A stretch of 25,944 nucleotides of DNA from a virus, in IMG/VR virus record IMGVR_UViG_3300009108_000727, positions 1 through 25,944 of that record; one strand, written 5' to 3'. A program made the position numbers and the translations under genes. The notes beneath the pieces were generated by a model. That model was not told where the DNA came from, made no database searches, and was given only the letters and a program-made list of their open reading frames with translations. Shown here one piece after another: positions 7,068-15,194 of this stretch. The stretch's first letter is position 1; every line of letters begins with the position of its first letter.

Positions 7068-7368
7068 TTTCGACGTTTAGAGGATGGCCTTTAGATCTTG
7101 CCAAATGAGTAGTTTCTAATGCTTTTTGTTCGGCTATTTCATAAAAAAACACACCAGCAGTTCCTTTACCTTTTTCATGAATATCTATCATTATCTTTTC
7201 TGCGGCTTCTTTTGAATGATGAAAAATAGCCATTAATGCTTCTACAACAAATTCCATTGGTGTAAAATTATCATTAATAAAAATGACTTGATATTTTTCG
7301 GGTTCTTTTAAATTTTGAACTGTTTTTGTATCTTTTTCAACTATAGTTTCAACATCAGGCATGAGCAA
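7054..7368 (-). CDS. clpS: ClpS, adaptor for N-end rule substrates of Clp proteases
   Basis: The 104-residue protein matches ClpS from residue ~25 on: YQVIFINDNFTPMEFVVEAL, then DIHEKGKGTAGVFFYEIAE, then ARSKGHPL. ClpS delivers proteins with N-terminal Leu, Phe, Tyr or Trp to ClpA-type unfoldases. Of the E. coli pocket residues, N34, D35, M40 and H66 correspond to N32, D33, M38 and H64 here, while D36 is replaced by N34. The flexible N-terminal tail (residues 1-24) that engages the unfoldase is present and rich in charged residues. It follows hsp20 behind a hairpin and is translationally overlapped with the glycosyltransferase-like gene. No ClpA is seen in the window, so it would work with host ClpAP, or redirect it. 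Confidence 0.93.
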   Translation of the reverse strand: MLMPDVETIVEKDTKTVQNLKEPEKYQVIFINDNFTPMEFVVEALMAIFHHSKEAAEKIMIDIHEKGKGTAGVFFYEIAEQKALETTHLARSKGHPLNVEIETV

Positions 7369-7395
7369 ACCTTTTTTTATATTTAGTTAATATGA

Positions 7396-7421
7396 ATGCG
7401 GTGCCAGTTTTGACACCGCAT
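7396..7421 (-). terminator. Hairpin between hsp20 and clpS (attenuator or weak terminator)
   Basis: Inverted repeat with a 10-bp stem (ATGCGGTGTC/GGCACCGCAT on the minus strand) and a 6-base loop. The ninth pair is G.U on the minus strand but a C.A mismatch on the plus strand, so it forms best in the hsp20-clpS transcript. No clean U-run follows, so partial termination, processing or mRNA stabilisation are all possible. Confidence 0.55.
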
Positions 7422-7431
7422 ATAAAGTTGC

Positions 7432-7893
7432 TTAATTAACCGTGATAGGAATTACCTTAGGCTTTTCTTCCTCAGGAATTTCCTGTTCTAAATCAATAGT
7501 CAACATGCCATTTTTAAGGGTTGCATCCTTAACTAGCACATGTGGACCTAAACGAAAAGTTCGCTCAAAAGAACGGTTAGCAATACCACGATGAGCAAAA
7601 TGATCTTTGTCATCATTTTCTTTACTTTCAATTTTACCTTTAACTGTAAGATTGCGTTCTTTTTGTGAAACTTCTATATCATCTTCACCAAAGCCAGCAA
7701 TGGCCATTGAAATTACCCATTTACCGTCATCAAGTTGCTCGATGTTGTAGGGTGGATACCCTGTAGACGAACCTGTATATGTGTTAGAAAACTGCTCTAA
7801 GTCTCTAAACATACGGTCCATTCCAACCGTAAACGGTGTTAGTGAAGTAATGAAATCGCTAAGATTTTCGGTTGTGAGGTGTCTATGTGTCAT
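7432..7893 (-). CDS. Small heat shock protein, Hsp20/IbpA family
   Basis: The 153-residue protein is an ATP-independent chaperone of the alpha-crystallin type, which holds unfolding proteins. Seen: an N-terminal arm, the alpha-crystallin domain from about residue 45 (YNIEQLDDGKWVISMAIAGF, DIEVSQKERNLTVKGK, GIANRSFERTFRLG, ATLKNGMLTIDL), and a C-terminal IPI in VIPITV, the IxI motif that binds neighbouring subunits. I choose the ATG at 7893 rather than 7917 because AAGGAGAAAATT sits just before it. A consensus promoter at 7975-8003 gives an untranslated leader of about 75 bases. Hsp20 genes are frequent in T4-like marine phages and are thought to help virion assembly. Confidence 0.93.
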   Translation of the reverse strand: MTHRHLTTENLSDFITSLTPFTVGMDRMFRDLEQFSNTYTGSSTGYPPYNIEQLDDGKWVISMAIAGFGEDDIEVSQKERNLTVKGKIESKENDDKDHFAHRGIANRSFERTFRLGPHVLVKDATLKNGMLTIDLEQEIPEEEKPKVIPITVN

Positions 7894-7974
7894 AATTTTC
7901 TCCTTTTTTATAAGCAAGACAGAGTTAGATTAACCCATTATGGCATTAATCTTCTCCTCATATTATTTATCACT

Positions 7975-8003
7975 ATTATAACATGGTATAATGATAAAGT
8001 CAA
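7975..8003 (-). promoter_or_regulatory. Consensus sigma70 promoter upstream of hsp20
   Basis: Minus strand: TTGACT (8003-7998), a 17-base spacer ending in ATGT, and TATAAT (7980-7975). The -35 box overlaps the last codons of rpsU. The expected start is near 7968, leaving a leader of about 75 bases that holds a second purine-rich GAGGAG stretch upstream of the true ribosome binding site. It is one of four like-built promoters. Confidence 0.78.
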
Positions 8004-8212
8004 TAATTTTTTATTCTACCTTCATATAATTTTTCCAAGTTTCGTTCTATACGACGAATTGCTTGAGCTTTAAGTCTGCGCCTTTTCTTTGACGGTTTTT
8101 CATAGGATTGTCGGTCCCTACATTCTTTTAACGTGCCTTCGGCATTAATTTTTTTCTTTAATAATTTAATTGCTTTTTCTGCATTATTATTTCTTACTTC
8201 AATTGTTAACAT
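8000..8212 (-). CDS. rpsU: Ribosomal protein bS21
   Basis: The 70-residue protein is bS21, the small basic protein of the 30S subunit near the anti-Shine-Dalgarno end of 16S rRNA. Seen: EVRNNNAEKAIKLLKKKINAEG (the 'ExxxxAlrrfkr' helix region), then the basic KKRRRLKAQAIRRIER block typical of the family. Length is as expected. Its ATG overlaps the end of infC by 7 bases. Phage-borne bS21 has been described in marine phages, including pelagiphages, and is proposed to replace the host protein and bias initiation. Together with IF-3 next door, that suggests phage control of start-site choice. Confidence 0.92.
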   Translation of the reverse strand: MLTIEVRNNNAEKAIKLLKKKINAEGTLKECRDRQSYEKPSKKRRRLKAQAIRRIERNLEKLYEGRIKNY

Positions 8213-8754
8213 TTTAAAATTGCTACGATACTTGAACCGACAAATTTAGGCTCTGAAAGGAAATCTGTTTTCAAACTTTTCGATAATCGTTCAAAAAGTT
8301 CTAATCCGTGCTCTTTGTATATATACCGTTCGCGACCTTTAAATCGAACTACAATTTTTACTTGATCACCTTTATCTAAAAACTTTTTAATTTTGTTTGC
8401 TTTAACTTCAAAATCATGGTTATCAATTTTTGGTCTAAATTGCATTTCTTTTAACTCAGTCCGAGTTGCACGAGCATTTTTTGCTAGAGCTTTCTTCCTT
8501 TGTTGTTCTTTATATACGTATTTATTTAAATCCACAATTTTTGCAACCGGTGGATCTGCTTTTTCAGATACAACTACAACCTCTAATTCCCGTTCACGAG
8601 CAATTGATATGGCTTTTCTAGTCTCCATAACTCCCAATTGTTCGCCCTTTTCATCTATAAGCCGTAACATAGGGTGGCTTATATAATTACTTCGTCTGTT
8701 GTTTTTTCCCGTAAACGAGGAATGGTTCCTGTTGTTTCGTGATCGTGTCTTCAT
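8206..8754 (-). CDS. infC: Translation initiation factor IF-3
   Basis: The 182-residue protein is full-length IF-3, which binds the 30S subunit, keeps it free of 50S and checks the start codon and initiator tRNA. The N-domain ([22 protein letters not shown]), the linker with [23 protein letters not shown], and the C-domain ([33 protein letters not shown]-like) are all seen. The first 25 residues are an Arg/Asn-rich extension. The ATG at 8754 overlaps the end of clpX by 68 bases, a long overlap here. I keep this start because the block before MLRLID (NYISHP) fits the family and an AAGG site lies about 11 bases upstream. An internal ATG at 8670 is the alternative. Confidence 0.93.
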   Translation of the reverse strand: MKTRSRNNRNHSSFTGKNNRRSNYISHPMLRLIDEKGEQLGVMETRKAISIARERELEVVVVSEKADPPVAKIVDLNKYVYKEQQRKKALAKNARATRTELKEMQFRPKIDNHDFEVKANKIKKFLDKGDQVKIVVRFKGRERYIYKEHGLELFERLSKSLKTDFLSEPKFVGSSIVAILKC

Positions 8755-9919
8755 TTATAACTACCTTTTCTATGCCTTTCTTTTCGTATGTTGGTAAGTT
8801 AAATTGCACATCTAATAATGCATTTTCTATAACTGATCGCAATCCTCTTGCGCCGACTTTTGTATCATTACAAATTTTAACTATTTCTTCACATGCTTTA
8901 TCTGTAAATTCTAATTTAACATTATCCATTTCAAATATTCGTTTAAATTGTTTAATAATGCTATTTTTAGGTTCTTGTAATACTTGTATTAACTGTTTTT
9001 TTGTAAGTTCTTTTAAACCTACACGTACAGGTACTCTACCTACTAATTCAGGTATCATGCCATACTCAACTAAATCGTCTGGTTCTACTCGATTAAAATA
9101 ATTTGTGTCATCTTGTTGTTCATCTATTATTGCTCCAAATCCTATCGATTTTGTTTTGTTTAATCGTTTTTTAATATGCTTTTCTAAATCTATAAATGCT
9201 CCTCCTAATATAAACAATATGTTTTTAGTATCAACTTCTACTATTTCAGATTGAGGATGCTTTCTTCCACCTGCTGGGGGTACACGAACTTCGGTGCCTT
9301 CTATCATTTTTAACAATGCTTGTTGGACTCCTTCGCCGCTTACATCTCTCGTAATACTTGCAGATTCAGATTTTCGTCCTTTTTTATCTATTTCATCAAC
9401 ATATACAATACCTTTTTCTGCCCTATCAATATCATATTCTGCATTATGCAATAGTTTAGTTATTAAATTTTCTACATCATCGCCTACATATCCTGCTTCT
9501 GTTACTGTAGTTGCATCGGCTATTGCAAATGGCACATCTAATATTTTTGCTACTGTACTTGCCATTAATGTTTTACCACAGCCAGACGGACCTAATAACA
9601 GTACATTAGATTTATCCAATTCTATGTCTGATGCTATATGATTAATTCGTTTATAATGATTATATACTGCTACTGATAAGACTTTTTTTGCTTCGTGTTG
9701 ACCAATGACAAATTCATTTAAATGGTCGTAAATTGCTTGTGGGGTGTAAACATAATGTTCATTAATTTCACTTTCTTCTTCACTAATAATATCAAAGGAA
9801 AGTTTAATACATTCGTCGCATATAAAAGCGCCGTTGTCAGGACCTTGAATTAATTTTTTAACTTCTTCTCGAGTTTTATTACAAAAACTACAGATAAAGT
9901 TTTTAGTGTTCGGGTTCAT
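8687..9919 (-). CDS. clpX: ClpX, AAA+ unfoldase of the ClpXP protease
   Basis: The 410-residue protein is complete. It has the C4 zinc-binding domain (C10, C13, C34, C37), Walker A GPSGCGKT (110-117), pore-1 loop GYVG (143-146), Walker B IVYVDEID (171-178), the RKH loop (219-221) that handles ssrA tags, and the IGF loop (259-261) that docks on ClpP. The C-terminal small domain ends with the usual [12 protein letters not shown] region. All parts for ATP-driven unfolding and ClpP binding are therefore kept; no ClpP gene is seen, so host ClpP is the likely partner. The neighbourhood (infC, rpsU, clpS, hsp20 and a tmRNA gene) points to phage takeover of protein turnover. Its start overlaps the upstream membrane-protein gene by 17 bases. 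Confidence 0.96.
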   Translation of the reverse strand: MNPNTKNFICSFCNKTREEVKKLIQGPDNGAFICDECIKLSFDIISEEESEINEHYVYTPQAIYDHLNEFVIGQHEAKKVLSVAVYNHYKRINHIASDIELDKSNVLLLGPSGCGKTLMASTVAKILDVPFAIADATTVTEAGYVGDDVENLITKLLHNAEYDIDRAEKGIVYVDEIDKKGRKSESASITRDVSGEGVQQALLKMIEGTEVRVPPAGGRKHPQSEIVEVDTKNILFILGGAFIDLEKHIKKRLNKTKSIGFGAIIDEQQDDTNYFNRVEPDDLVEYGMIPELVGRVPVRVGLKELTKKQLIQVLQEPKNSIIKQFKRIFEMDNVKLEFTDKACEEIVKICNDTKVGARGLRSVIENALLDVQFNLPTYEKKGIEKVVINEDTITKQQEPFLVYGKKQQTK

Positions 9920-11516
9920 GTGGTGTATTAATCCAACTCACTTTCTTGCTCTTGCCGGATGCTAAAGATTTTAATAATGACCTTCCTTTACTAACTAATG
10001 GTTCTAAAACTGTTTTATTTGTTTTATCAACTAATACTGGTACTACTTCGTCGTCTTCTTTTTCTAATTCTTTTGCTACTTTTTCTCTTACTTCAGGATC
10101 TGCTTTCTCTAATATTTCTTTTATTTCATTTATATTCTGTTCTGTTTCTTCATCTTTTTCTGGATGAATAATTCCAGCAATTCCTGGTTCAGGTGATCGT
10201 GTTGCTTTTCCTATTGCAGGTCTAATATCGTCCCGCTGAACTTCCTCACTTGCTTCTGAAACGCCAACCTCTTCTTCCTCTTTATGTTCAACAACATCTT
10301 CATCAACTCTAACTTCTCGCTCAGGTTCAGGCGGTTCCGGCTCAGGCTCTGGTTCTGTTTCAGGAATTGGTCTTTCTGGTATATCTTCCTGTTCAATTCT
10401 AACATCATTATCGTCTTCCTTTCGCATATTTAAAGGTTTTAAATCAATATATTGCCGTATAGTCATATTTCCTGCAATAACTAATAATACTGCAAGAGGA
10501 TCAAAAACAAATATTAATAATAAAATAACTCCTCTAACTGCACTATCTAACATACCCGATGCATTATCACCATATATAAATTCTGCAATATATTTTACCG
10601 GACCAACTTCTACTTCTAATGCTCTGTATGTTTTTTCTAAAACCAATTTATCATCCCTAACGCTATCGACTATTACTTGTTCTGCTTCAATAAATCCTTC
10701 TAATTCGTTTACACGTTTATCTATATCTTCTGTTTTTAAATTAGATTGTTCTTTAAGTGTAGCAATACGTTTATTAACTGCATCTACATCAGGTGCATAT
10801 CTTTTATCTATTTCTAATAAATCTAATTTGAGTTGATCTTGTATTTTACCAATATCTCTACGAGCAATCCATGCAATGCCTCTTTCACGTTGTCGTATTT
10901 TATCTATTTCTTCTTGATTGTCACCTTCACGTTTACTAATAAGTGCTATATCATCTTTTGTTCTTTGATCTGAATCTTTTAATTTTTCTTGTTGTATATC
11001 AATTGCGCCTTTGGCAGTTAATCTTAATGCTTCTTTTTCTGTATCAATACGACTGTATAATCGTTGTAGTTGCTCTTCTTCACTAGCAACTATATTATCT
11101 ACTCTAACGTTTTCGCCTTTGTTTAACCGATCTATTTCATCTGTCCAGCGTGTTATTTTTGCATTTGCTCTAACTAACTTGCCTTCATAAACTGTTATTT
11201 GGGCAACTTGCTCTTCAGACATTGCAGTTTGTTCTAAGTGTGCTTTAGATAAAAACCCAAAGATACCCATAGATGTAATAAACATTAAACCTACTACTGC
11301 ACCTGTAAGATATATTTTAAGAAATCTAGGTACTACCTTCCAATAATTATAAAGCCAACTTGCTGTAACTAATTTACCTACTTCTAATACTCCGCCCATA
11401 ATAGCAATTGCCAAAGCGGCTCCACTAAAAATAGCCATTAGTCCAACAATAGAATACCAGGCGGCTACTCCTGATATTAATAATGCCGTAAATAGCACAA
11501 ATAAACCAAATATCAT
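9903..11516 (-). CDS. Membrane-anchored coiled-coil protein with acidic, proline-rich tail
   Basis: The 537-residue protein has three predicted membrane segments near residues 2-20, 23-45 and 66-90. A long charged, heptad-like region follows (about 95-310, many E/K/R/Q with regular L/I). A fourth membrane segment lies near 327-350 ([18 protein letters not shown]), and the tail is acidic with a PEPEPEPP stretch around 390. This suggests an inner-membrane protein with a large coiled-coil domain between membrane segments. I do not recognise a family. It overlaps clpX by 17 bases and the preceding oxygenase by 4. Possible roles include remodelling the host membrane or acting as a scaffold; neither is shown by the sequence. 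Confidence 0.7.
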   Translation of the reverse strand: MIFGLFVLFTALLISGVAAWYSIVGLMAIFSGAALAIAIMGGVLEVGKLVTASWLYNYWKVVPRFLKIYLTGAVVGLMFITSMGIFGFLSKAHLEQTAMSEEQVAQITVYEGKLVRANAKITRWTDEIDRLNKGENVRVDNIVASEEEQLQRLYSRIDTEKEALRLTAKGAIDIQQEKLKDSDQRTKDDIALISKREGDNQEEIDKIRQRERGIAWIARRDIGKIQDQLKLDLLEIDKRYAPDVDAVNKRIATLKEQSNLKTEDIDKRVNELEGFIEAEQVIVDSVRDDKLVLEKTYRALEVEVGPVKYIAEFIYGDNASGMLDSAVRGVILLLIFVFDPLAVLLVIAGNMTIRQYIDLKPLNMRKEDDNDVRIEQEDIPERPIPETEPEPEPEPPEPEREVRVDEDVVEHKEEEEVGVSEASEEVQRDDIRPAIGKATRSPEPGIAGIIHPEKDEETEQNINEIKEILEKADPEVREKVAKELEKEDDEVVPVLVDKTNKTVLEPLVSKGRSLLKSLASGKSKKVSWINTPHEPEH

Positions 11517-12298
11517 TCCGATAATGCCTCCGTTAGTCCAATTTTTGTTATAGTTGTATTAAAATCATGCCATGCATCTTCTACTATTTTAGTAGGTGGT
11601 AATTTATAATCTAATCCAACTGGGTCTATATCAAAAGAATATGAAATTCTGTCTTTTGAAGATTTGTTTACATCTGTTCCGTGTAATGCAACAGAAGGAA
11701 ATATTACGAACTGCCCCGGCTTTACTTTTATATGAGATCTTTCAGCAGGCCCTTTGTTAGGTTCGTATAATAAAAAATGTCCATATGGATCGCCCCTGTC
11801 AAACCAAAGATCTCCTTGGTCAGGACTATGAGATGGATAATATGCTGAGGCAAACATATGACGAGAATGATTGTGTCCTCTAATTACATCACCTGGTTTT
11901 GTTATTGTCGACCAGCATCGTTCTATGTATAACATACAATTTTCTGGTGCTTTTAAAGATGCACCTACATACTTTGCATAATCATATGCACATGTCATAA
12001 TTTTACCTAAAAGTTCCTGAGGAAATCCAGGAAAATTATGACACCTATTCATAATCCATGTATGGGCACCAATAAACGATTCTTTATTATCATTATATTT
12101 TGTACGGACACCCATTTCGGCACCAGGTATTTCCCAAAAAGTATCAGCGTGTTCTTGTGAAAATTTATCAAGAGTATATGCCCGTTCCACCAACCATTGG
12201 TTTATTGAGTGATGGCAGTCAAGGTCATATACACCTATTCTAAACCCAAAGGGTTCATATATTTGTCTTTTTATAATTTGCTTATCGGGTTTGGCCAT
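11513..12298 (-). CDS. 2OG-Fe(II) oxygenase-like protein, paralogue of 23014-23730
   Basis: The 261-residue protein carries GHNHSRHMFASAYYPS with H142 and H144, GDLWFDR at 162-168, PGQFVIFPSVALHGTDVN with H206, and R217 in DRISYSFDI. These are the iron-binding HxH...H set and the 2-oxoglutarate Arg of the TIGR02466-type phage oxygenases. It shares the YYP, GDL, IFP, LHxT, NKSxxDRIS and FDI/CDI blocks, and the PPxKxVED tail, with the gene at 23014-23730, so the two are paralogues within one genome. The substrate is unknown. It overlaps the membrane coiled-coil gene by 4 bases and follows a virion-like gene closely. Confidence 0.75.
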   Translation of the reverse strand: MAKPDKQIIKRQIYEPFGFRIGVYDLDCHHSINQWLVERAYTLDKFSQEHADTFWEIPGAEMGVRTKYNDNKESFIGAHTWIMNRCHNFPGFPQELLGKIMTCAYDYAKYVGASLKAPENCMLYIERCWSTITKPGDVIRGHNHSRHMFASAYYPSHSPDQGDLWFDRGDPYGHFLLYEPNKGPAERSHIKVKPGQFVIFPSVALHGTDVNKSSKDRISYSFDIDPVGLDYKLPPTKIVEDAWHDFNTTITKIGLTEALSE

Positions 12299-12301
12299 AT
12301 A

Positions 12302-13024
12302 TTATGGATGACTATGTGTCGCATTTTGAATAGTCTCGGTACAGCCCATTTTTCCATATAATGTGGCTACATCCGTATCTAAAACAGGACATGTAATTTC
12401 TTTTCGTTGGTAATAAAGTTTATTTTCAGTACCTGCTGTTATTTTTTTAGGATAATAAACATGTCTAAGTTGGGAAGTTGAAACGCCATTGAACGATATT
12501 CCTTCGGCGGCTAATCTTTTTACTGCTAATGCTCCGGCAGTATATGTTGAATCTGGGTGTGTTGGTTGTTTTGCATATGTTACTGTAAATGTACTTGATG
12601 CTGTAGGAACACCTGTGCCTGCAGGTAATGTTTCACTATCGATTTCAAAACGTACAATTTCTTCTGTTTCTCCTAGTCTAGCAAGCATATTATGAAAACG
12701 CATATTACTTCGTTCTATTGCTTCTGCTTTAGCATCTGTGCTAATATTAGCTGAAGTATATGCAGAACTATCTGCACTTGCAACTGTTCCATTTGTGCTG
12801 GAGGCAGTCATAGATCCAGTAGTAATAGCATATTCATATAATTTAGGAGTAGCGGCACCATCAGCATTTGAATTAGAAATATTTGTAGTACTATTAACTG
12901 TTAGCGGATCATTTAAAAAAGTTGCACCTGCATGGTTTTCTCCGGACCCATTTGTTTTACCTTGGGTAGAAGATCCATCTGATCCGTATGCTGGGCTTGT
13001 TATTGTAAATCGTTCTTGTGACAT
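12302..13024 (-). CDS. Probable virion structural protein
   Basis: The 240-residue protein is Ser/Thr/Ala/Asn-rich with low-complexity beta-prone stretches (residues 10-110). A more compact C-terminal half follows (MRFHNMLARLGETEEIVRFEID, ALAVKRLAAEGISFNG, LYYQRKEITCPVLDTDVATLYGKMGC). This composition is typical of phage tail, fibre or capsid-decoration proteins. There is no signal peptide or recognised domain. It sits between an SNase-like gene and an oxygenase, with an AGGAGTTATAA site before its ATG. Structural is an inference from composition and context. Confidence 0.5.
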   Translation of the reverse strand: MSQERFTITSPAYGSDGSSTQGKTNGSGENHAGATFLNDPLTVNSTTNISNSNADGAATPKLYEYAITTGSMTASSTNGTVASADSSAYTSANISTDAKAEAIERSNMRFHNMLARLGETEEIVRFEIDSETLPAGTGVPTASSTFTVTYAKQPTHPDSTYTAGALAVKRLAAEGISFNGVSTSQLRHVYYPKKITAGTENKLYYQRKEITCPVLDTDVATLYGKMGCTETIQNATHSHP

Positions 13025-13046
13025 TTATAACTCCTAAGTGTTTTAA

Positions 13047-13406
13047 TTATTTATCTTCATTTGTTGGATAAGGGGTAGCAAATCCTTCTTTTATAATTAA
13101 GTCATTTATGTTTGTAAGTTCGCCATGTTCTTCTTTAACAAAAATAGTTCCTAATATTCTTCCAACTTTACCTCGTTTATTTAACATTGTTCGTACTACA
13201 ATTTCCTTAGGTAAAATTTCTATTAATCTATTCTTTGATGCTAATCCCTTTTCTCGTTCTACACTATCATGTGATTTAGGATCGGGAGCATTAACACCAA
13301 ATAGTTTGATACGTTGGCCAATATGGACTTGAAATCCCATATCAATATCGGCATCAATAGTACCCCCATCTATAACTCTTACAAGTCGTGCTTTGTATTC
13401 GTACAT
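13047..13406 (-). CDS. SNase-like (thermonuclease-fold) protein with altered active site
   Basis: The 119-residue protein follows the staphylococcal nuclease fold: YKARLVRVIDGGTIDADIDMGF, RIKLFGVNAPD, EREKGLASKNRLIEILP, VVRTMLNKRGKVGRILG. Such Ca-dependent nucleases cleave DNA and RNA. By my alignment, D21 is Gly (G15), R35 is Lys (K34), D40 is Asn (N39) and E43 is Asp (D42), while R87 is kept (R83). The loss of the Ca-binding D21 is the most serious change, so activity may be low or absent. Intact relatives are common in T4-like cyanophages. It has no signal peptide, so it would act in the cell. Confidence 0.75.
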   Translation of the reverse strand: MYEYKARLVRVIDGGTIDADIDMGFQVHIGQRIKLFGVNAPDPKSHDSVEREKGLASKNRLIEILPKEIVVRTMLNKRGKVGRILGTIFVKEEHGELTNINDLIIKEGFATPYPTNEDK

Positions 13407-13419
13407 GCATAATCCTCTT

Positions 13420-14097
13420 TTAATCTAAATTTTCTATATACTTTAAAATTTTATTAATTAAATTTCGCATAGTTTTATTATCTGTATCTTCAAAACTAGA
13501 AAGATACGCAACAAAATTTATACTGTCCTTTAGAATACTTAAATCACCCGTTCTAAATGCATTTATGATAGTTTCTTTATCATGCCGACGTAACAATTCA
13601 CTTGCTATATTGTACGAAAAAGCTTCTACTTCGTCGGGTTTTCCTAAATAATCTCTTTCTGCCTTGCCTTTTTCAGGTCCTGTATATTCAGAGCCTGGAT
13701 GGCGTAATTTTCTTTTTCTTGCCTGTCTTTGATGAATTCTTTCGTGTCCTATTGCATCATTAATTCTAACAACCAATTCATCAAAACCTTCTTTAGAGAA
13801 ACTATAAGTTCTCTGTCTATTATTAAACAACAAATCTAAATTTGTTGCATAATGATCTGGATCATTCCATTTATCAACACTTTGGGAATAACCAGCATTC
13901 ATATTTATTTCATCCTTAGGTACGTTAGATGTGTTTGTAAATTCAACCTCAACTCTATATGGTTCTAACGCATCTTGGACAATACTAGTTAATTTATATT
14001 TGTCTAATCGTTGCCCTACTATTTCTGGCTCCATACTTTTTAATGAAGCCAGTAATTTTTTATGTGCATACGGTTTTGTTACTTCATATATAAACAT
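13420..14097 (-). CDS. Putative zincin-like protein with HExxH motif
   Basis: The 225-residue protein contains H118-E-R-I-H122 in AIGHERIHQRQARKRK, then about 35 residues later KPDEVEAFSYNIASEL. A Glu there (E156 or E158) could be the third zinc ligand, as in zincin peptidases. The N-terminal part (1-100) is of mixed character and unassigned; the C-terminal part is helical. Phage proteins of this layout are annotated as hypothetical or putative peptidases and might process prohead or host proteins. It lies 9 bases after the SleB-type gene. The motif is certain; activity and target are not. An HExxH can occur by chance, but the DEVEAF block makes that less likely. Confidence 0.5.
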   Translation of the reverse strand: MFIYEVTKPYAHKKLLASLKSMEPEIVGQRLDKYKLTSIVQDALEPYRVEVEFTNTSNVPKDEINMNAGYSQSVDKWNDPDHYATNLDLLFNNRQRTYSFSKEGFDELVVRINDAIGHERIHQRQARKRKLRHPGSEYTGPEKGKAERDYLGKPDEVEAFSYNIASELLRRHDKETIINAFRTGDLSILKDSINFVAYLSSFEDTDNKTMRNLINKILKYIENLD

Positions 14098-14105
14098 ACA
14101 AATAT

Positions 14106-14714
14106 TTATCGTGATGCGAGTAGTTTAGGATTCTCCCATCTATAGAATAAATGTGTATCTATTGTTACCGTTTTAACAAAATTTTTACGTTTTGACCATC
14201 GAGGAAACTTCTCCATCCAACCTGCATGATAATGAGTTGCTCCTTCGGTAAAATCAATAATCATCATCGAGCGTTTAAGAAAATATTCTGATAAGGCCAA
14301 TGAATATGCCCAGGCTTTTTTATTTTTTGGTTCATCTAATTTTCCATCGCAATACCAACTAAATTGACAGCGGTCTCTAAAAGGATAATATTTTTTCTTT
14401 TTCTCATTGTAATAATGTTTTCCTTCATGAACTACTTTACAAATAGAAGCAGGAAATCTTTTATCTGCAACTCTATTCATTGTAACCAATATTACCGCAA
14501 TCTTTCCTGATAAACTTTCATTCCTTGCTTCATGATAAATGTTCATAGCAAGACATTCTACTTGTTCTTTTGAGAACACCATAAACGTATTTCTAAATTT
14601 TGGTTCTGTATGTTGTTCAATTTGCTTTGTGGCTTTTGATATCTCGCCCTGGATTCCTAACGCCATTCCACCTAAAAAAAGATATGACAAGGCGGTTAGT
14701 ATAATTTTTTTCAT
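14106..14714 (-). CDS. Cell wall hydrolase, SleB family, with signal peptide
   Basis: The 202-residue protein has a basic start and hydrophobic core (MKKIILTALSYLFLGGMALG), that is, a signal peptide or anchor. A SleB/Hydrolase_2 domain (PF07486) follows: ECLAMNIYHEARNES with the expected catalytic Glu, VILVTMNRV, CQFSWYCDG, and GATHYHAGW near the end. The family cleaves peptidoglycan glycan strands. In a phage it may act in lysis or infection-time wall digestion. I choose the ATG at 14714, which has AGGA about 8 bases upstream, over a GTG at 14729. A small two-span membrane protein gene upstream (14847-15074) could be its holin partner. Confidence 0.85.
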   Translation of the reverse strand: MKKIILTALSYLFLGGMALGIQGEISKATKQIEQHTEPKFRNTFMVFSKEQVECLAMNIYHEARNESLSGKIAVILVTMNRVADKRFPASICKVVHEGKHYYNEKKKKYYPFRDRCQFSWYCDGKLDEPKNKKAWAYSLALSEYFLKRSMMIIDFTEGATHYHAGWMEKFPRWSKRKNFVKTVTIDTHLFYRWENPKLLASR

Positions 14715-14791
14715 ACTATTATTCCTCACTAAATTTTAAATATTAAATTATTTTTTTTGTCATTGGTGTAAACCTCAAATTCGTAAAAGGA

Positions 14792-14829
14792 ATCCCTGCC
14801 TAGGATCATTCGTGAAATAAGACAGGGAC
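14792..14829 (-). terminator. Hairpin between the small membrane protein and SleB genes
   Basis: Inverted repeat with 7-bp arms (GTCCCTG...CAGGGAT on the minus strand, one G.U pair) around a loop of about 24 bases. A short CCTTTT follows. The G.U pair would be an A.C mismatch on the plus strand. It could be a weak terminator or attenuator between the two genes. Confidence 0.4.
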
Positions 14830-14846
14830 TAGTTTAGAATTCCTCG

Positions 14847-15074
14847 TTACTTCTTGTTGTAGATTCCCCAAAGGATCCATAACGCGATTAAGCCAACAAG
14901 TCCTTCTCCACCTAATGCTTTCACGAAACTGATTACATTACCTAGGATGTCGATAGGAAGGAATACTACGTTTGTACCAAAAATGATTTGGAATACAACG
15001 CCTAATGCTATGACCGAAAGACCAATTTCTGTAAGTCCTCTAATCCAAGCAGATACATTTTTAATAATGTCCAT
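14847..15074 (-). CDS. Small two-span membrane protein (possible holin)
   Basis: The 75-residue protein has two hydrophobic stretches, near residues 17-42 (IGLSVIALGVVFQIIFGTNVVFLPI) and 54-71 (GGEGLVGLIALWILWGIY), and ends in NKK. Size, two spans and the charged tail would fit a holin-like or small virion membrane protein, and the SleB hydrolase gene comes next. AGGAGTAAAAAACT precedes the ATG. Upstream lies the inverted repeat at 15092-15111. I do not recognise a named family, so the holin idea is contextual. Confidence 0.6.
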   Translation of the reverse strand: MDIIKNVSAWIRGLTEIGLSVIALGVVFQIIFGTNVVFLPIDILGNVISFVKALGGEGLVGLIALWILWGIYNKK

Positions 15075-15091
15075 AGTTTTTTACTCCTGTT

Positions 15092-15111
15092 AGTGATTAT
15101 CTATAATCACT
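15092..15111. promoter_or_regulatory. Perfect inverted repeat upstream of the small membrane protein gene
   Basis: AGTGATTAT, 2 bases, ATAATCACT: a 9-bp perfect inverted repeat ending 17 bases before the ATG at 15074. A TATACT (-10-like, minus strand 15117-15112) abuts it, without a clear -35. It could be an operator or an RNA hairpin near the 5' end of the message. The adjacent block 15112-15194 has no gene; it holds a small CACT-GAAA-AGTG hairpin (15154-15165, minus strand sense). Confidence 0.45.
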
Positions 15112-15194
15112 AGTATATTTACCTGGTTTTTTAGTATATTTGGTTGTTTTGACCACTTTTCAGTGTTTTTTGGTGGTTAACTATTACTATAATA

